Shown here: positions 1 to 6,740 of the stretch, in pieces
Numbering within the stretch: the first letter of the stretch is position 1
Layout of the letters: each line of letters opens with the position of its first letter
DNA from: Bacteroidetes bacterium GWA2_31_9b
Lineage (GTDB): Bacteria > Bacteroidota > Bacteroidia > Bacteroidales > UBA12077
Assembly (NCBI GenBank): GCA_001769005.1
Contig: MENE01000033.1
Span: forward strand, 6,861-14,987
DNA: 8,127 nt
Direction of reading: 5' to 3'
The notes under the pieces: generated by a model
Told to the model about the DNA's origin: nothing
What the model saw: the letters and a program-made list of their open reading frames with translations, nothing else
Database searches by the model: none
Position numbers and translations under genes: made by a program

Positions 1-1171
1 GAAGTATAAAGGAGAAAAAAACAGCGAAAATGAACTAGATAAATGGATTAAGAAAATAAGGGAATTGCTCGAAAATCCAAACTCAAATGCACTGGAATTT
101 CTTGATGAGTTTAAAATGAACCTGTTTGCTTCAGAAATAATGATTTTTACTCCTAAAGGTGATTTAAAAACACTTCCAAAAAACTCTACAGCTCTTGACT
201 TTGCATACGAAATACACAGTGAAATTGGAAATAAAGCTATTGGAGCTAAAGTTAATCACAAGCTTGTTCCTTTAAATCATATATTGTACAGTGGCGATCA
301 GGTAGAAATAATTACATCAAGCAAAAGAAGGATTCAAACCGAATGGTTCGATTTTGTTAAAACTGCTAAAGCCAAACTAAGCATTACCAATGCTATAAAA
401 GCTGAAACAAAAAACAGAACCGAAAAAGGAAAAGAATTGCTCGAAATAAAACTTAAAGAACTTAATGTTCATCCAAGTTCGAGAGTATTTAAAAAAATAT
501 TACCAGAATATGATGTTTTAAGTAAAGATGAACTTTACAGCAAAATTGGAAGCGGTATTATTAAGCTTGATGATTTGAAAAAAATCCTAAAAAAGAATAC
601 TAAAAACAAGCTTATACGTTACTGGGGGCTGCAAATATTAAAATCGGGAAGCTCTTCAAAAGAAAAGAAAGATTCCTTACAAACTAAAGACTCCGAGAAG
701 TTTAACTATAAAGATCCTGTAATTATTCGTGATGATACGAATGTTACTTATAAAATTGGAAAATGTTGCAATCCAATACCGGGTGACGATGTAATGGGAT
801 ATAAAAATCCTCAAAACGATTACATTATTATTCATAAATCGAAATGCCCAAATGCAATAAAGATCATGTCGAGTGAGGGGAATTTTATTGTCCCGGTTAA
901 ATGGACATCGCAAAAACTACTTTCGTTTTTAGCAAAACTAAGTTTAAGTGGTATAGACAGAGTTGGTGTAGCAGCAAATATTACAGCAGTAATTTCTGAT
1001 GAGTTAAATGTAAATATACGAAAAATATACATTGAAACCCATGATGGAATATTTGAAGGAAGTATAGACCTTTATGTATATAGTGTTGCTGATCTTAACA
1101 ATTTAATCTTGAATATTAGTAAAATTAAAGGAGTTGAGTCGGTTAAAAGAAATGAAGACATGGCTTCATAA
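1..1171 (+). CDS. RelA/SpoT homologue ((p)ppGpp synthetase/hydrolase), C-terminal half, 5' partial
   Basis: This is the regulatory half of a long RSH enzyme, which makes and/or degrades the alarmone (p)ppGpp in the cytoplasm. The reading frame is open from base 2, so the gene enters from the left; the hydrolase and synthetase domains lie outside the window and the catalytic capacity cannot be judged. Visible in order are the end of the synthetase region (KYKGEK... with DKWIKKIRELLENP), a TGS domain at about 122-325 (FTPKGD, the AYEIH motif, GAKVNHKLVPL, SGDQVEI), a helical stretch at about 330-620, a conserved-cysteine (zinc-finger-like) domain at about 740-890 with the Cys-Cys pair at 764-769 and a further Cys at 845-847 (KCPNA), and a C-terminal ACT domain from about 945. 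The TTG at 65 is internal, not the true start. fur follows after 73 bases with no visible GC-rich terminator, so read-through into fur is possible. Family assignment is firm; relA versus spoT is not decidable here. Confidence 0.95.
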   Translation, partial: KYKGEKNSENELDKWIKKIRELLENPNSNALEFLDEFKMNLFASEIMIFTPKGDLKTLPKNSTALDFAYEIHSEIGNKAIGAKVNHKLVPLNHILYSGDQVEIITSSKRRIQTEWFDFVKTAKAKLSITNAIKAETKNRTEKGKELLEIKLKELNVHPSSRVFKKILPEYDVLSKDELYSKIGSGIIKLDDLKKILKKNTKNKLIRYWGLQILKSGSSSKEKKDSLQTKDSEKFNYKDPVIIRDDTNVTYKIGKCCNPIPGDDVMGYKNPQNDYIIIHKSKCPNAIKIMSSEGNFIVPVKWTSQKLLSFLAKLSLSGIDRVGVAANITAVISDELNVNIRKIYIETHDGIFEGSIDLYVYSVADLNNLILNISKIKGVESVKRNEDMAS

Positions 1172-1244
1172 TATTCTTTAAAATTATTCTAAATAACAAA
1201 AAAAAGTCTTATTTTTAAAAATTCATTTTAATAAATGATAGGCT

Positions 1245-1712
1245 ATGATTTGTACAGAAACTAAAGATACCGTTAAAAAAATTTTTACGGAATTTTTAGA
1301 AAAACGCGGACACAGAAAGACTCCTGAACGTTACGCGATTCTCGATGAAATATATTCCCGTGAAGCCCATTTCGATATAGAATCATTGTATATTTCGATG
1401 AAAAACAAAAACTATCGTGTTAGCCGAGCTACATTATACAATACTATTGATTTATTATTAGAAAGCAATCTGGTTATTAAACATCAATTTGGAAAAAATA
1501 TAGCACAATTCGAAAAAGCACATCATTGTAAACAACACGATCATTTAATTTGTCAGGAATGTGGAAAAGTACTTGAGTTTTGCGATCCACGAATTCAAGA
1601 TATTCAACAAACTGCATCAGAAATGCTTAATTTTAATATAAGTTATCATTCTCTTTATTTTTATGGAACATGTAACGAGTGTGAAATCAAAAAGCAAAAT
1701 GAAAATAGTTGA
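1245..1712 (+). CDS. fur: Fur-family metal-dependent transcriptional repressor
   Basis: The 155-residue product has the length and layout of Fur: an N-terminal winged helix (KTPERYAILDEIY, then the recognition region VSRATLYNTIDLL at about 59-71) and a C-terminal dimerisation and metal domain. Both structural-zinc CxxC pairs are present (C103/C106 and C143/C146). The sensor residues match Fur rather than PerR when compared from memory: H42, E90 in QFE, H98 and H100 in HDHLIC, E111 in KVLEF and H135 in YHSLYFYG; PerR usually has Asp at the positions of E90 and E111. It probably represses iron-uptake genes with Fe(II), but metal identity is inferred. An in-frame TAG at 1239-1241 makes the ATG at 1245 the first possible start. 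It lies between an RSH gene and purA, a linkage I recall from other Bacteroidota. No obvious Fur box is seen in front of it. Confidence 0.9.
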   Translation: MICTETKDTVKKIFTEFLEKRGHRKTPERYAILDEIYSREAHFDIESLYISMKNKNYRVSRATLYNTIDLLLESNLVIKHQFGKNIAQFEKAHHCKQHDHLICQECGKVLEFCDPRIQDIQQTASEMLNFNISYHSLYFYGTCNECEIKKQNENS

Positions 1713-1735
1713 AAACTATTTAAAAAATAGTTGAA
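1702..1735 (+). repeat. Direct repeat AAAATAGTTGAA with an inverted copy between, over the fur stop
   Basis: AAAATAGTTGAA occurs exactly at 1702-1713 and again at 1724-1735. Between them lies AACTATTT (1714-1721), the reverse complement of the AAATAGTT core in both copies. The middle arm can therefore pair with the left copy (8 bp, 3-base GAA loop) or with the right copy (8 bp, 3-base AAA loop), but not both. The fur stop codon TGA (1710-1712) overlaps the left arm and loop. Stems are seven A-T pairs and one G-C pair each, so they are weak. Confidence 0.6.
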
Positions 1736-1736
1736 T

Positions 1737-1766
1737 AATCCCCTATCAATCGTTGGGGATTTTTTA
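1737..1766 (+). terminator. Intrinsic terminator after fur
   Basis: Arm AATCCCC (1737-1743) pairs perfectly with GGGGATT (1755-1761) around an 11-base loop, and the T-run continues to about 1765. It begins 24 bases after the fur stop and should end fur (and possibly rsh-fur) transcripts before purA. Confidence 0.8.
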
Positions 1767-1786
1767 ATTTTAAGCAATTCTTTTTG

Positions 1787-1794
1787 TAAATTTC
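1787..1794 (+). promoter_or_regulatory. Possible -7 element for purA
   Basis: TAAATTTC matches the Bacteroidota -7 consensus TAnnTTTG at all but the last position and sits 29 bases before the purA ATG, just downstream of the fur terminator where a promoter would be needed. No TTG is seen at the -33 spacing, so the call rests on position and one element only. Confidence 0.3.
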
Positions 1795-1823
1795 AATTTT
1801 AAAAAGTTAAACACATTCAATAA

Positions 1824-3086
1824 ATGAAATTAGACGTATTATTAGGTCTTCAGTGGGGTGATGAAGGTAAAGGAAAAATTGTTGATGTACTTGCCCCAAA
1901 GTACAACGTTATTTCGCGTTTTCAAGGTGGTCCAAATGCAGGGCACTCATTAGAATTTAACAAAATAAAACATGTATTACACACCATTCCCTCAGGTGTT
2001 TTCCGCCCTGAAACAATTAATATTATTGGTAATGGAGTAGTTATCGACCCCGTAATTTTTAGTAAAGAAATTGATGCACTTGAAAAATTAGGAGTAAATA
2101 TTCGAAAAAACCTTTTCATATCGAAAAAGGCTCATCTGATATTACCATCACACAGAATACTTGATGCAGCATCAGAAGCAGCAAAGGGAAAAACAAAAAT
2201 TGGCTCAACACTTAAAGGTATTGGGCCAACCTATATGGACAAAACCGGACGAAACGGAATTCGTGTCGGTGATACGCTTAGCACTGATTTTATGAATAAG
2301 TACAATCAGCTTACCAATAAACATAAAGATATTCTTAAACAATACAAGTTTGAATACGATTTAAAAGAATATGAAGATTGTTGGTTCAAAGGAATTGCTC
2401 TTTTAAAAAGTTTTCAAATTATAGAGAGTGAACATCAAATAAATAAATATTTAGACGAAGGAAAAAGTATTTTAGCCGAAGGAGCTCAGGGCACTTTGCT
2501 TGATATTGATTTTGGCTCATACCCTTTTGTTACTTCATCAAATACAATTTGTGCCGGTGCTTGTACAGGCTTAGGAGTAGCTCCAAACAGAATTGGAAAA
2601 GTGTTTGGAATATTTAAAGCATATTGTACTCGAGTTGGAAGTGGCCCCTTCCCTACCGAATTAGAGAATACAACTGGCGAAACAATTCGAAAACAAGGAC
2701 ATGAATATGGAGCAACAACAGGCCGACCACGCAGATGTGGATGGCTCGATCTTCCTGCTCTCAAATATGCTATTATGCTTAATGGTGTTACCGATCTTAT
2801 TATTACAAAATCTGATGTTTTATCAGGATTTAAATCATTACAAGTTTGTACTCATTACATACATAATGGTAAAAGAATAGACTATTTACCTTACGAAATT
2901 AACGAACCTATTGAACCAGTATATGAAGAATTTAAAGGTTGGGATATGGATATCACGAATTGTAAAAAATTCTCGGAACTGCCTGAAGAATTCATAACTT
3001 ACTTGAAATATATTGAAAAAGAAGTTAAAGTACCAATAACAATTATTTCGGTAGGTCCTGACAGAGAACAAACTATTACCAAATAA
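1824..3086 (+). CDS. purA: Adenylosuccinate synthase
   Basis: PurA joins IMP and aspartate using GTP to give adenylosuccinate, the first committed step from IMP to AMP, in the cytoplasm. The 420-residue product is of normal family length and begins with the diagnostic N-terminus: LGLQWGDEGKGK places the phosphate-binding GDEGKGK loop at 12-18, with the catalytic residues D13 and H41 (GGPNAGH) at the same numbers as in E. coli. Further family blocks are GNGVVIDP (69-76), GSTLKGIGPTYMDK (127-140), EGAQGTLLDIDFGSYPFVTS (219-238), TTGRPRRCGWLD (298-309) and the guanine-recognising TKSD (328-331, commonly TKLD). All key motifs are intact. The ATG at 1824 gives the expected N-terminus with no extension. 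A terminator lies on each side, so it can be a single-gene transcript. In many bacteria (p)ppGpp competes at the GTP site of PurA, which makes the RSH gene two genes upstream a meaningful neighbour. Confidence 0.98.
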   Translation: MKLDVLLGLQWGDEGKGKIVDVLAPKYNVISRFQGGPNAGHSLEFNKIKHVLHTIPSGVFRPETINIIGNGVVIDPVIFSKEIDALEKLGVNIRKNLFISKKAHLILPSHRILDAASEAAKGKTKIGSTLKGIGPTYMDKTGRNGIRVGDTLSTDFMNKYNQLTNKHKDILKQYKFEYDLKEYEDCWFKGIALLKSFQIIESEHQINKYLDEGKSILAEGAQGTLLDIDFGSYPFVTSSNTICAGACTGLGVAPNRIGKVFGIFKAYCTRVGSGPFPTELENTTGETIRKQGHEYGATTGRPRRCGWLDLPALKYAIMLNGVTDLIITKSDVLSGFKSLQVCTHYIHNGKRIDYLPYEINEPIEPVYEEFKGWDMDITNCKKFSELPEEFITYLKYIEKEVKVPITIISVGPDREQTITK

Positions 3087-3115
3087 AAAAAATAGCCCTA
3101 AGGCTATTTTTTTTT
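3086..3115 (+). terminator. Intrinsic terminator after purA
   Basis: Stem AATAGCC (3091-3097) pairs with GGCTATT (3102-3108) around loop CTAA. It is flanked by an A-run before and a long T-run after (to 3115), which extends the stem and could allow function from either strand. It starts right at the purA stop codon. Confidence 0.85.
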
Positions 3116-3223
3116 AGATGGTAAGTATCTTAATTAATTAAAAAATAATGTTTAAGAATATCATTTAAAATTCCTAAATCAATACGCATTATATGTAACT
3201 GATAATATGACATTTGCAATATA

Positions 3224-3242
3224 TATAAGGTTTGATCTTATA
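3224..3242. repeat. Dyad TATAAG-N7-CTTATA upstream of glyA
   Basis: TATAAG (3224-3229) is perfectly complementary to CTTATA (3237-3242). Allowing one G-T pair, the stem extends inward to 8 bp with a TTG loop. It lies about 80 bases upstream of the predicted glyA -7 element, so it would more likely act as DNA (an operator half-site pair) than in the glyA leader RNA. No regulator is assigned. Confidence 0.45.
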
Positions 3243-3305
3243 GAACAATGTAATGCAGCATTTGAGAATCTTCAAATTAATTTTTTATATGATTGTTTAA
3301 ATCTA

Positions 3306-3313
3306 TAATTTTG
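3306..3313 (+). promoter_or_regulatory. Probable -7 element of the glyA promoter
   Basis: TAATTTTG fits the Bacteroidota -7 consensus TAnnTTTG exactly. It would start transcription near 3318-3320 and give a leader of roughly 33 bases before the glyA ATG at 3352. At the -33 position there is only a T-run (about 3281-3286) without TTG, so it is a half-supported promoter. Confidence 0.45.
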
Positions 3314-3351
3314 GGACATTAATTCAAAAAATATAATAAAACGATATTATC

Positions 3352-4632
3352 ATGAAGAGAGATACAAAAATTTTTGATCTAATTCAGAAAGAAAAAGAAA
3401 GACAAATTAATGGTATTGAGCTTATTGCATCAGAAAACTTTGTAAGTGAACAGGTTCTGGAAGCAATGGGTTCTGTAATGACCAATAAATATGCCGAAGG
3501 ATATCCAGGTAAAAGATATTATGGTGGTTGTGAAGTTGTTGACCAGTCGGAACAAATTGCAATCGATAGATTAAAACAGTTATACAATGCCGAGTGGGCA
3601 AATGTTCAGCCACATTCAGGCGCACAAGCAAATATGGCTGTATTTATGGCTGTATTAGAACCAGGCGATACATTTCTTGGTTTAGATCTTTCACATGGCG
3701 GACACTTATCACATGGTTCACCTGTAAATATGTCGGGCATTTTGTACAGAGCGGTATCTTATGGTGTAAAGCAAGAAACCGGCCGAGTTGATTACGACAT
3801 GATGGAAGAAGTTGCATTACGCGAAAAACCAAAAATGATTGTTGGAGGTGCATCAGCATATTCTCGTGAGTGGGATTATAAACGTATGCGTCAGATTGCC
3901 GATAAAATTGGAGCAATATTAATGATTGATATGGCTCACCCTGCAGGTTTAATTGCTGCCGGTTTATTAAGCAATCCTGTTGAATATGCACACATTGTTA
4001 CATCAACAACTCATAAAACATTACGTGGACCACGTGGAGGTATTATTTTAATGGGCAAAGATTTTGATAATCCTTGGGGTAAAAAAACTCCAAAAGGTGA
4101 AATCAAAAAAATGTCAGCATTATTAGATTCAAGTGTTTTCCCAGGAACACAAGGTGGACCACTTGAACATGTTATAGCTGCAAAAGCAGTTGCTTTTGGT
4201 GAAGCATTAGCTCCCGAGTTTAAAGAGTACCAAACACAGGTTAAAAAGAATGCAGCGGTTATGGCTGCTGAATTTATTAAACTTGGTTATAAAGTTGTTT
4301 CCGATGGCACCGATAACCATTCAATGCTTATCGACTTAAGATCAAAATTCCCTGAAATTACAGGTAAGCAAGTTGAAAACACATTGGTAAAAGCACATAT
4401 CACCATAAATAAGAACATGGTTCCTTTCGACTCACGTTCACCATTCCAAACTTCAGGATTCAGAGTTGGTTCAGCAGCTATTACTACCCGTGGTGTTAAG
4501 GAAGATAAAATTAGTGTAATTGTTGGTTTGCTTGATAAAGTGATTAGCAATATCGAAAACGAAACTGTAATTGCACAGGTTGGTAAAGAAGTTGTTGATT
4601 TAATGAGTAAATATCCTTTGTTTGCTTATTAA
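3352..4632 (+). CDS. glyA: Serine hydroxymethyltransferase
   Basis: GlyA is a PLP enzyme that interconverts serine plus tetrahydrofolate with glycine plus 5,10-methylene-tetrahydrofolate, the main source of one-carbon units for purines, thymidylate and methionine. The 426-residue product carries the family blocks in order: ELIASENF (23-30), NKYAEGYPGKRYYGGCE (45-61, Y47 and E49 as in the active site), PHSGAQANMAV (87-97), HGGHLSHGSPVN (115-126), DMAHPAG (193-199, with cofactor-binding D193 and H196), the PLP lysine K222 in STTHKTLRGPRGG, FPGTQGGP (263-270) and the substrate-carboxylate Arg R371 in TSGFRVGSAA. Between GPRGG and FPG it has about a dozen more residues than the E. coli enzyme (KDFDNPWGKKTPKGE region), which I believe is usual in this phylum. 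The ATG at 3352 gives the standard short N-terminus. It is flanked by terminators of purA and its own, so it is probably monocistronic. Confidence 0.98.
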   Translation: MKRDTKIFDLIQKEKERQINGIELIASENFVSEQVLEAMGSVMTNKYAEGYPGKRYYGGCEVVDQSEQIAIDRLKQLYNAEWANVQPHSGAQANMAVFMAVLEPGDTFLGLDLSHGGHLSHGSPVNMSGILYRAVSYGVKQETGRVDYDMMEEVALREKPKMIVGGASAYSREWDYKRMRQIADKIGAILMIDMAHPAGLIAAGLLSNPVEYAHIVTSTTHKTLRGPRGGIILMGKDFDNPWGKKTPKGEIKKMSALLDSSVFPGTQGGPLEHVIAAKAVAFGEALAPEFKEYQTQVKKNAAVMAAEFIKLGYKVVSDGTDNHSMLIDLRSKFPEITGKQVENTLVKAHITINKNMVPFDSRSPFQTSGFRVGSAAITTRGVKEDKISVIVGLLDKVISNIENETVIAQVGKEVVDLMSKYPLFAY

Positions 4633-4653
4633 TCCAAATATATTTTATATTAG

Positions 4654-4680
4654 AAGCTGTCCATTGTGACAGCTTTTTTT
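4654..4680 (+). terminator. Intrinsic terminator after glyA
   Basis: AAGCTGTC (4654-4661) and GACAGCTT (4668-4675) form a perfect 8-bp stem with a 6-base loop, followed by a T-run to 4680. It lies 21 bases after the glyA stop and separates glyA from the transporter gene. Confidence 0.9.
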
Positions 4681-4721
4681 ACACTTGATTTTTCGTGTTA
4701 TATTTACAAAAACACAAATTT

Positions 4722-5486
4722 ATGGAATGGTATGTTGTTTTAGCTGTAATTGGAGTTGGCATTGTTGCCGGCTTTATTAATACTCTTGCAGGAAGCGGAT
4801 CATTATTAACTTTACCATTACTCATGTTTTTAGGTTTACCTGCTAATGTTGCAAACGGGACAAACCGTATAGGCATTGTTTTTCAAGGATTAGCAGCTTC
4901 GGGAAGTTTTAGGAAACAAAAAGTTCTTGATTTAAAAACTACAAAATGGCTTATTATACCTAGTATCGTTGGAGCAATTGCCGGTTCAATTTGGGCAGTA
5001 AATCTCACCGATGAAATTATGGAATATGTAATCGGAGCATTACTGATAATTATGTTCTTTATTGTTTTATATAAACCTGAAAAATGGTTAAAAACACAAT
5101 CTGAGCATATTCATAAAAAACCAACCATAATACAAATTGTAATATTTTTCTTTATAGGTTTATATGGAGGATTTATTCAGGCAGGAGTTGGATTTTTCTT
5201 ACTTGCCGGCTTAGTTCTCGGTGCAGGGTACGATCTTGTTAAAGCAAATGCAATTAAAGTTTTTATTACATTAGTTTTTACTTTATTTGCCTTGGTCGTT
5301 TTTATTGTTAACGATCAGGTGAATTACATCCTAGGATTTATTCTGGCTATTGGAAGCATGATTGGGGCTTATATTGGAGCTCATGTTGCAGTAAGCTGGG
5401 GGCCAAAATTTGTACGTATAATTCTTCTGGTTGCCCTAGTAGCATCAGCACTCAAATTACTGGGATTTTTTGATTTATATTTCTAA
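4722..5486 (+). CDS. TSUP (TauE/SafE) family membrane transporter
   Basis: The 254-residue product is almost entirely hydrophobic, with about eight predicted membrane segments (roughly 3-20, 30-45, 76-93, 98-116, 135-152, 178-196, 202-222 and 230-248). It shows the two pseudo-repeats of the TauE/SafE fold: GFINTLAGSGSLLTLPLL near the N-terminus (17-34) and GFIQAGVGFFLLAGL after the central loop (150-164). The family exports or imports sulfite, sulfoacetate, sulfolactate and other small organic or sulfur anions across the inner membrane. Nothing in the neighbourhood (no sulfur or taurine genes) identifies the substrate. I chose ATG 4722 over an in-frame GTG at 4695, because the GTG would place nine extra residues (LYLQKHKF...) before the first membrane segment and would start inside the likely promoter region just after the glyA terminator. 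It is convergent with tonB, 9 bases apart. Confidence 0.88.
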   Translation: MEWYVVLAVIGVGIVAGFINTLAGSGSLLTLPLLMFLGLPANVANGTNRIGIVFQGLAASGSFRKQKVLDLKTTKWLIIPSIVGAIAGSIWAVNLTDEIMEYVIGALLIIMFFIVLYKPEKWLKTQSEHIHKKPTIIQIVIFFFIGLYGGFIQAGVGFFLLAGLVLGAGYDLVKANAIKVFITLVFTLFALVVFIVNDQVNYILGFILAIGSMIGAYIGAHVAVSWGPKFVRIILLVALVASALKLLGFFDLYF

Positions 5487-5495
5487 TAAAAAGTC

Positions 5496-6320
5496 TTACT
5501 GTAATTTAAAGTAGTAGGTAATTGTACCTTTTTGGTATGCGGGAGCATCTGGTTTTCTATCGAATTTAGCTTTTAAAGCAGCTTTTTTTGCAGCAGCCAG
5601 TAAATTTGCATCAAGGGTAGTACTTCCTTTTACTCCCGGAAAAGCTTCGGTAACAATTCCATCTTTATTTACAGTAATATCAACAACTACTTTTCCATCA
5701 ATTTGAATATTATATTCAGGTTTAGGTATTGATTCGGGATTTCGTCCGGCTAAACTATAATCGGTTCCATTACCTCCAGTGCTATTTCCTCCGGTATGAT
5801 TATCAGAATCTACAGAACCACCTTTGTAACCTTGATTTCCATCACCTTGAGTTTCGCCTTCACCTGCAGAGCTGTCGCTATTTTTATCGCGACCTTGAAA
5901 TAATGCAAGTTCATTTACTTTTTGTTCTTGCTTTACTTCTGTTTTTTCTTCAGTTTTAGGGTTTGTTTTTATTTCAGTTTTAGTAACTTTCTTTTCTACC
6001 TTTTTAGCTTGTTCTTTAACAACTGGAGCTTCTTCAAAATCCTGAGTTACATTACCATCATTTGTTTCTTCTGCTGATGTCTCTTCAAAAGTTTCCTCAG
6101 ATTCTTTTTTATCAGCTTGATTTTCTAAAAATTCAGAATACTTTGGTTCAATTTCTCCAAAACCATCTTCTTCTGTTCCAAAATTGACTAATATTCCTTC
6201 TTCCGATGGTAATGGTAAAGGAGTACTATATCCAAAGAAAACAACAAGAAGAACAATAATTGTATGAAAAATTATTGTACCAATTAAACCTATTCTATTT
6301 TCTTTATTTGCCTTTATCAT
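5496..6320 (-). CDS. tonB: TonB-family energy transducer
   Basis: TonB spans the periplasm and passes energy from ExbB-ExbD to outer-membrane TonB-dependent receptors. The product (274 residues) has a short basic N-terminus, one membrane anchor (about 9-31), a long linker and a C-terminal TonB domain (about 198-274: GKVVVDITVNKDGIV, PGVKGSTT, AKKAALKAKF, QKGTITYYFKLQ). In the anchor, T15 and H19 keep the spacing of the SxxxH motif of E. coli TonB (Ser replaced by Thr). The linker is not proline-rich: it is Glu/Lys-rich (about 50-140) and then Gly/Asn/Ser/Asp-rich (about 145-190), a pattern I know from Bacteroidota. I chose the ATG at 6318-6320, one base after the exbD stop (TAATATG), over the upstream in-frame TTG at 6339-6341, which overlaps exbD and only adds a Gln-rich tail. 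It is the last gene of the exbB-exbD-tonB unit. A TolA-like role cannot be excluded. Confidence 0.88.
   Translation of the reverse strand: MIKANKENRIGLIGTIIFHTIIVLLVVFFGYSTPLPLPSEEGILVNFGTEEDGFGEIEPKYSEFLENQADKKESEETFEETSAEETNDGNVTQDFEEAPVVKEQAKKVEKKVTKTEIKTNPKTEEKTEVKQEQKVNELALFQGRDKNSDSSAGEGETQGDGNQGYKGGSVDSDNHTGGNSTGGNGTDYSLAGRNPESIPKPEYNIQIDGKVVVDITVNKDGIVTEAFPGVKGSTTLDANLLAAAKKAALKAKFDRKPDAPAYQKGTITYYFKLQ
5516..5533 (+). terminator. Weak possible terminator for the TSUP gene, inside the 3' end of tonB
   Basis: AGGTA (5516-5520) and TACCT (5525-5529) form a 5-bp stem with an ATTG loop, followed on the plus strand by TTTTT (5529-5533). It is 30 bases after the TSUP stop but within the coding sequence of the convergent tonB gene. 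The stem is short, and the same bases are constrained by the TonB C-terminal residues, so chance is possible. Confidence 0.25.
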
Positions 6321-6321
6321 A

Positions 6322-6720
6322 TTAATTTGCTGTTGTTGCAAGAATTAATTTCCACTTATTGTCTTTAGCAATATTCATAATCTTAACCACATTTTCAATA
6401 GGTACAGATTTGTCGGCATGAACTGAAATTGTTGGTTCCAAAACATTCTCATTTGCAAATCTGTTTTTCAGAATTCCTTCAATATCTTCGAGAGACACAG
6501 GTGTAGTTTCAATATAATAATCTAATGAAGCGGTTATTGAAATTGATGTTACTGCACTTGCAGATGTTTGATAAGTACTTCTTGGCAAGAGCAATTTTAA
6601 AGCATTTGGTGCTATCATAGTTGATGTTATCATAAAAAAGATCAATAACAGGAACACAATATCGGTCATAGATGCCATACTGAACGATGCACTTACTTTA
6701 CTTCTTTTCTTTAAAGCCAT
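6322..6720 (-). CDS. exbD: ExbD/TolR family biopolymer transport protein
   Basis: ExbD is the single-span partner of ExbB in the proton-driven motor that powers TonB. The 132-residue product has a short basic cytoplasmic N-terminus (MALKKRSK), one membrane helix (about 20-38) opened by the invariant Asp D20 in SMTDIVFLLLIFFM, and a periplasmic domain with the family pattern ISVHADKSVPIENVVKIMNIAKDN. D20 corresponds to the proton-path Asp D25 of E. coli ExbD. The ATG at 6718-6720 lies 20 bases after the exbB stop, and the stop is one base from the tonB ATG, so the three are almost certainly cotranscribed. By itself the sequence does not separate ExbD from TolR; the neighbouring tonB favours ExbD, and no pal or tolB is seen. 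Confidence 0.9.
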   Translation of the reverse strand: MALKKRSKVSASFSMASMTDIVFLLLIFFMITSTMIAPNALKLLLPRSTYQTSASAVTSISITASLDYYIETTPVSLEDIEGILKNRFANENVLEPTISVHADKSVPIENVVKIMNIAKDNKWKLILATTAN

Positions 6721-6740
6721 AATCCTGATGTTAAATTAAT

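Larger units (their letters stand above)
3116..3351. other. AT-rich intergenic region upstream of glyA
   Basis: This is the longest gene-free stretch of the window (236 bases). I see no credible small ORF: the ATGs in it are followed quickly by stops. It holds a perfect dyad at 3224-3242 and a -7-like element at 3306-3313. Much of the rest is low-complexity AT, with a TTAATTAATTAA run near 3131. No riboswitch family is recognised. Confidence 0.6.

Noticed and set aside
1172..1244. Promoter or Fur box in front of fur
   Set aside because: Only a poor TATTTTTA match at 1210-1217 is present without a -33 element, and no Fur-box-like palindrome can be seen.
2486..2764. Open frame on the minus strand inside purA, and similar ones opposite glyA
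   Set aside because: They lie wholly opposite strongly conserved enzyme genes and their predicted proteins resemble no family; they are by-products of the coding strand.
4680..4706. TACACTTG and TATATTTA as -7 elements for the TSUP gene
   Set aside because: Each has a mismatch to TAnnTTTG and neither has a TTG at a suitable -33 distance, so the promoter is left unassigned.
4695..4721. In-frame GTG start giving a TSUP protein nine residues longer
   Set aside because: The extra residues precede the first membrane helix and are unlike the family N-terminus; the ATG at 4722 gives a normal start and leaves room for a promoter after the glyA terminator.
6321..6341. TTG start of tonB overlapping the end of exbD
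   Set aside because: It adds only a Gln-rich stretch; the ATG one base after the exbD stop is a stronger start and gives the usual short basic N-terminus.
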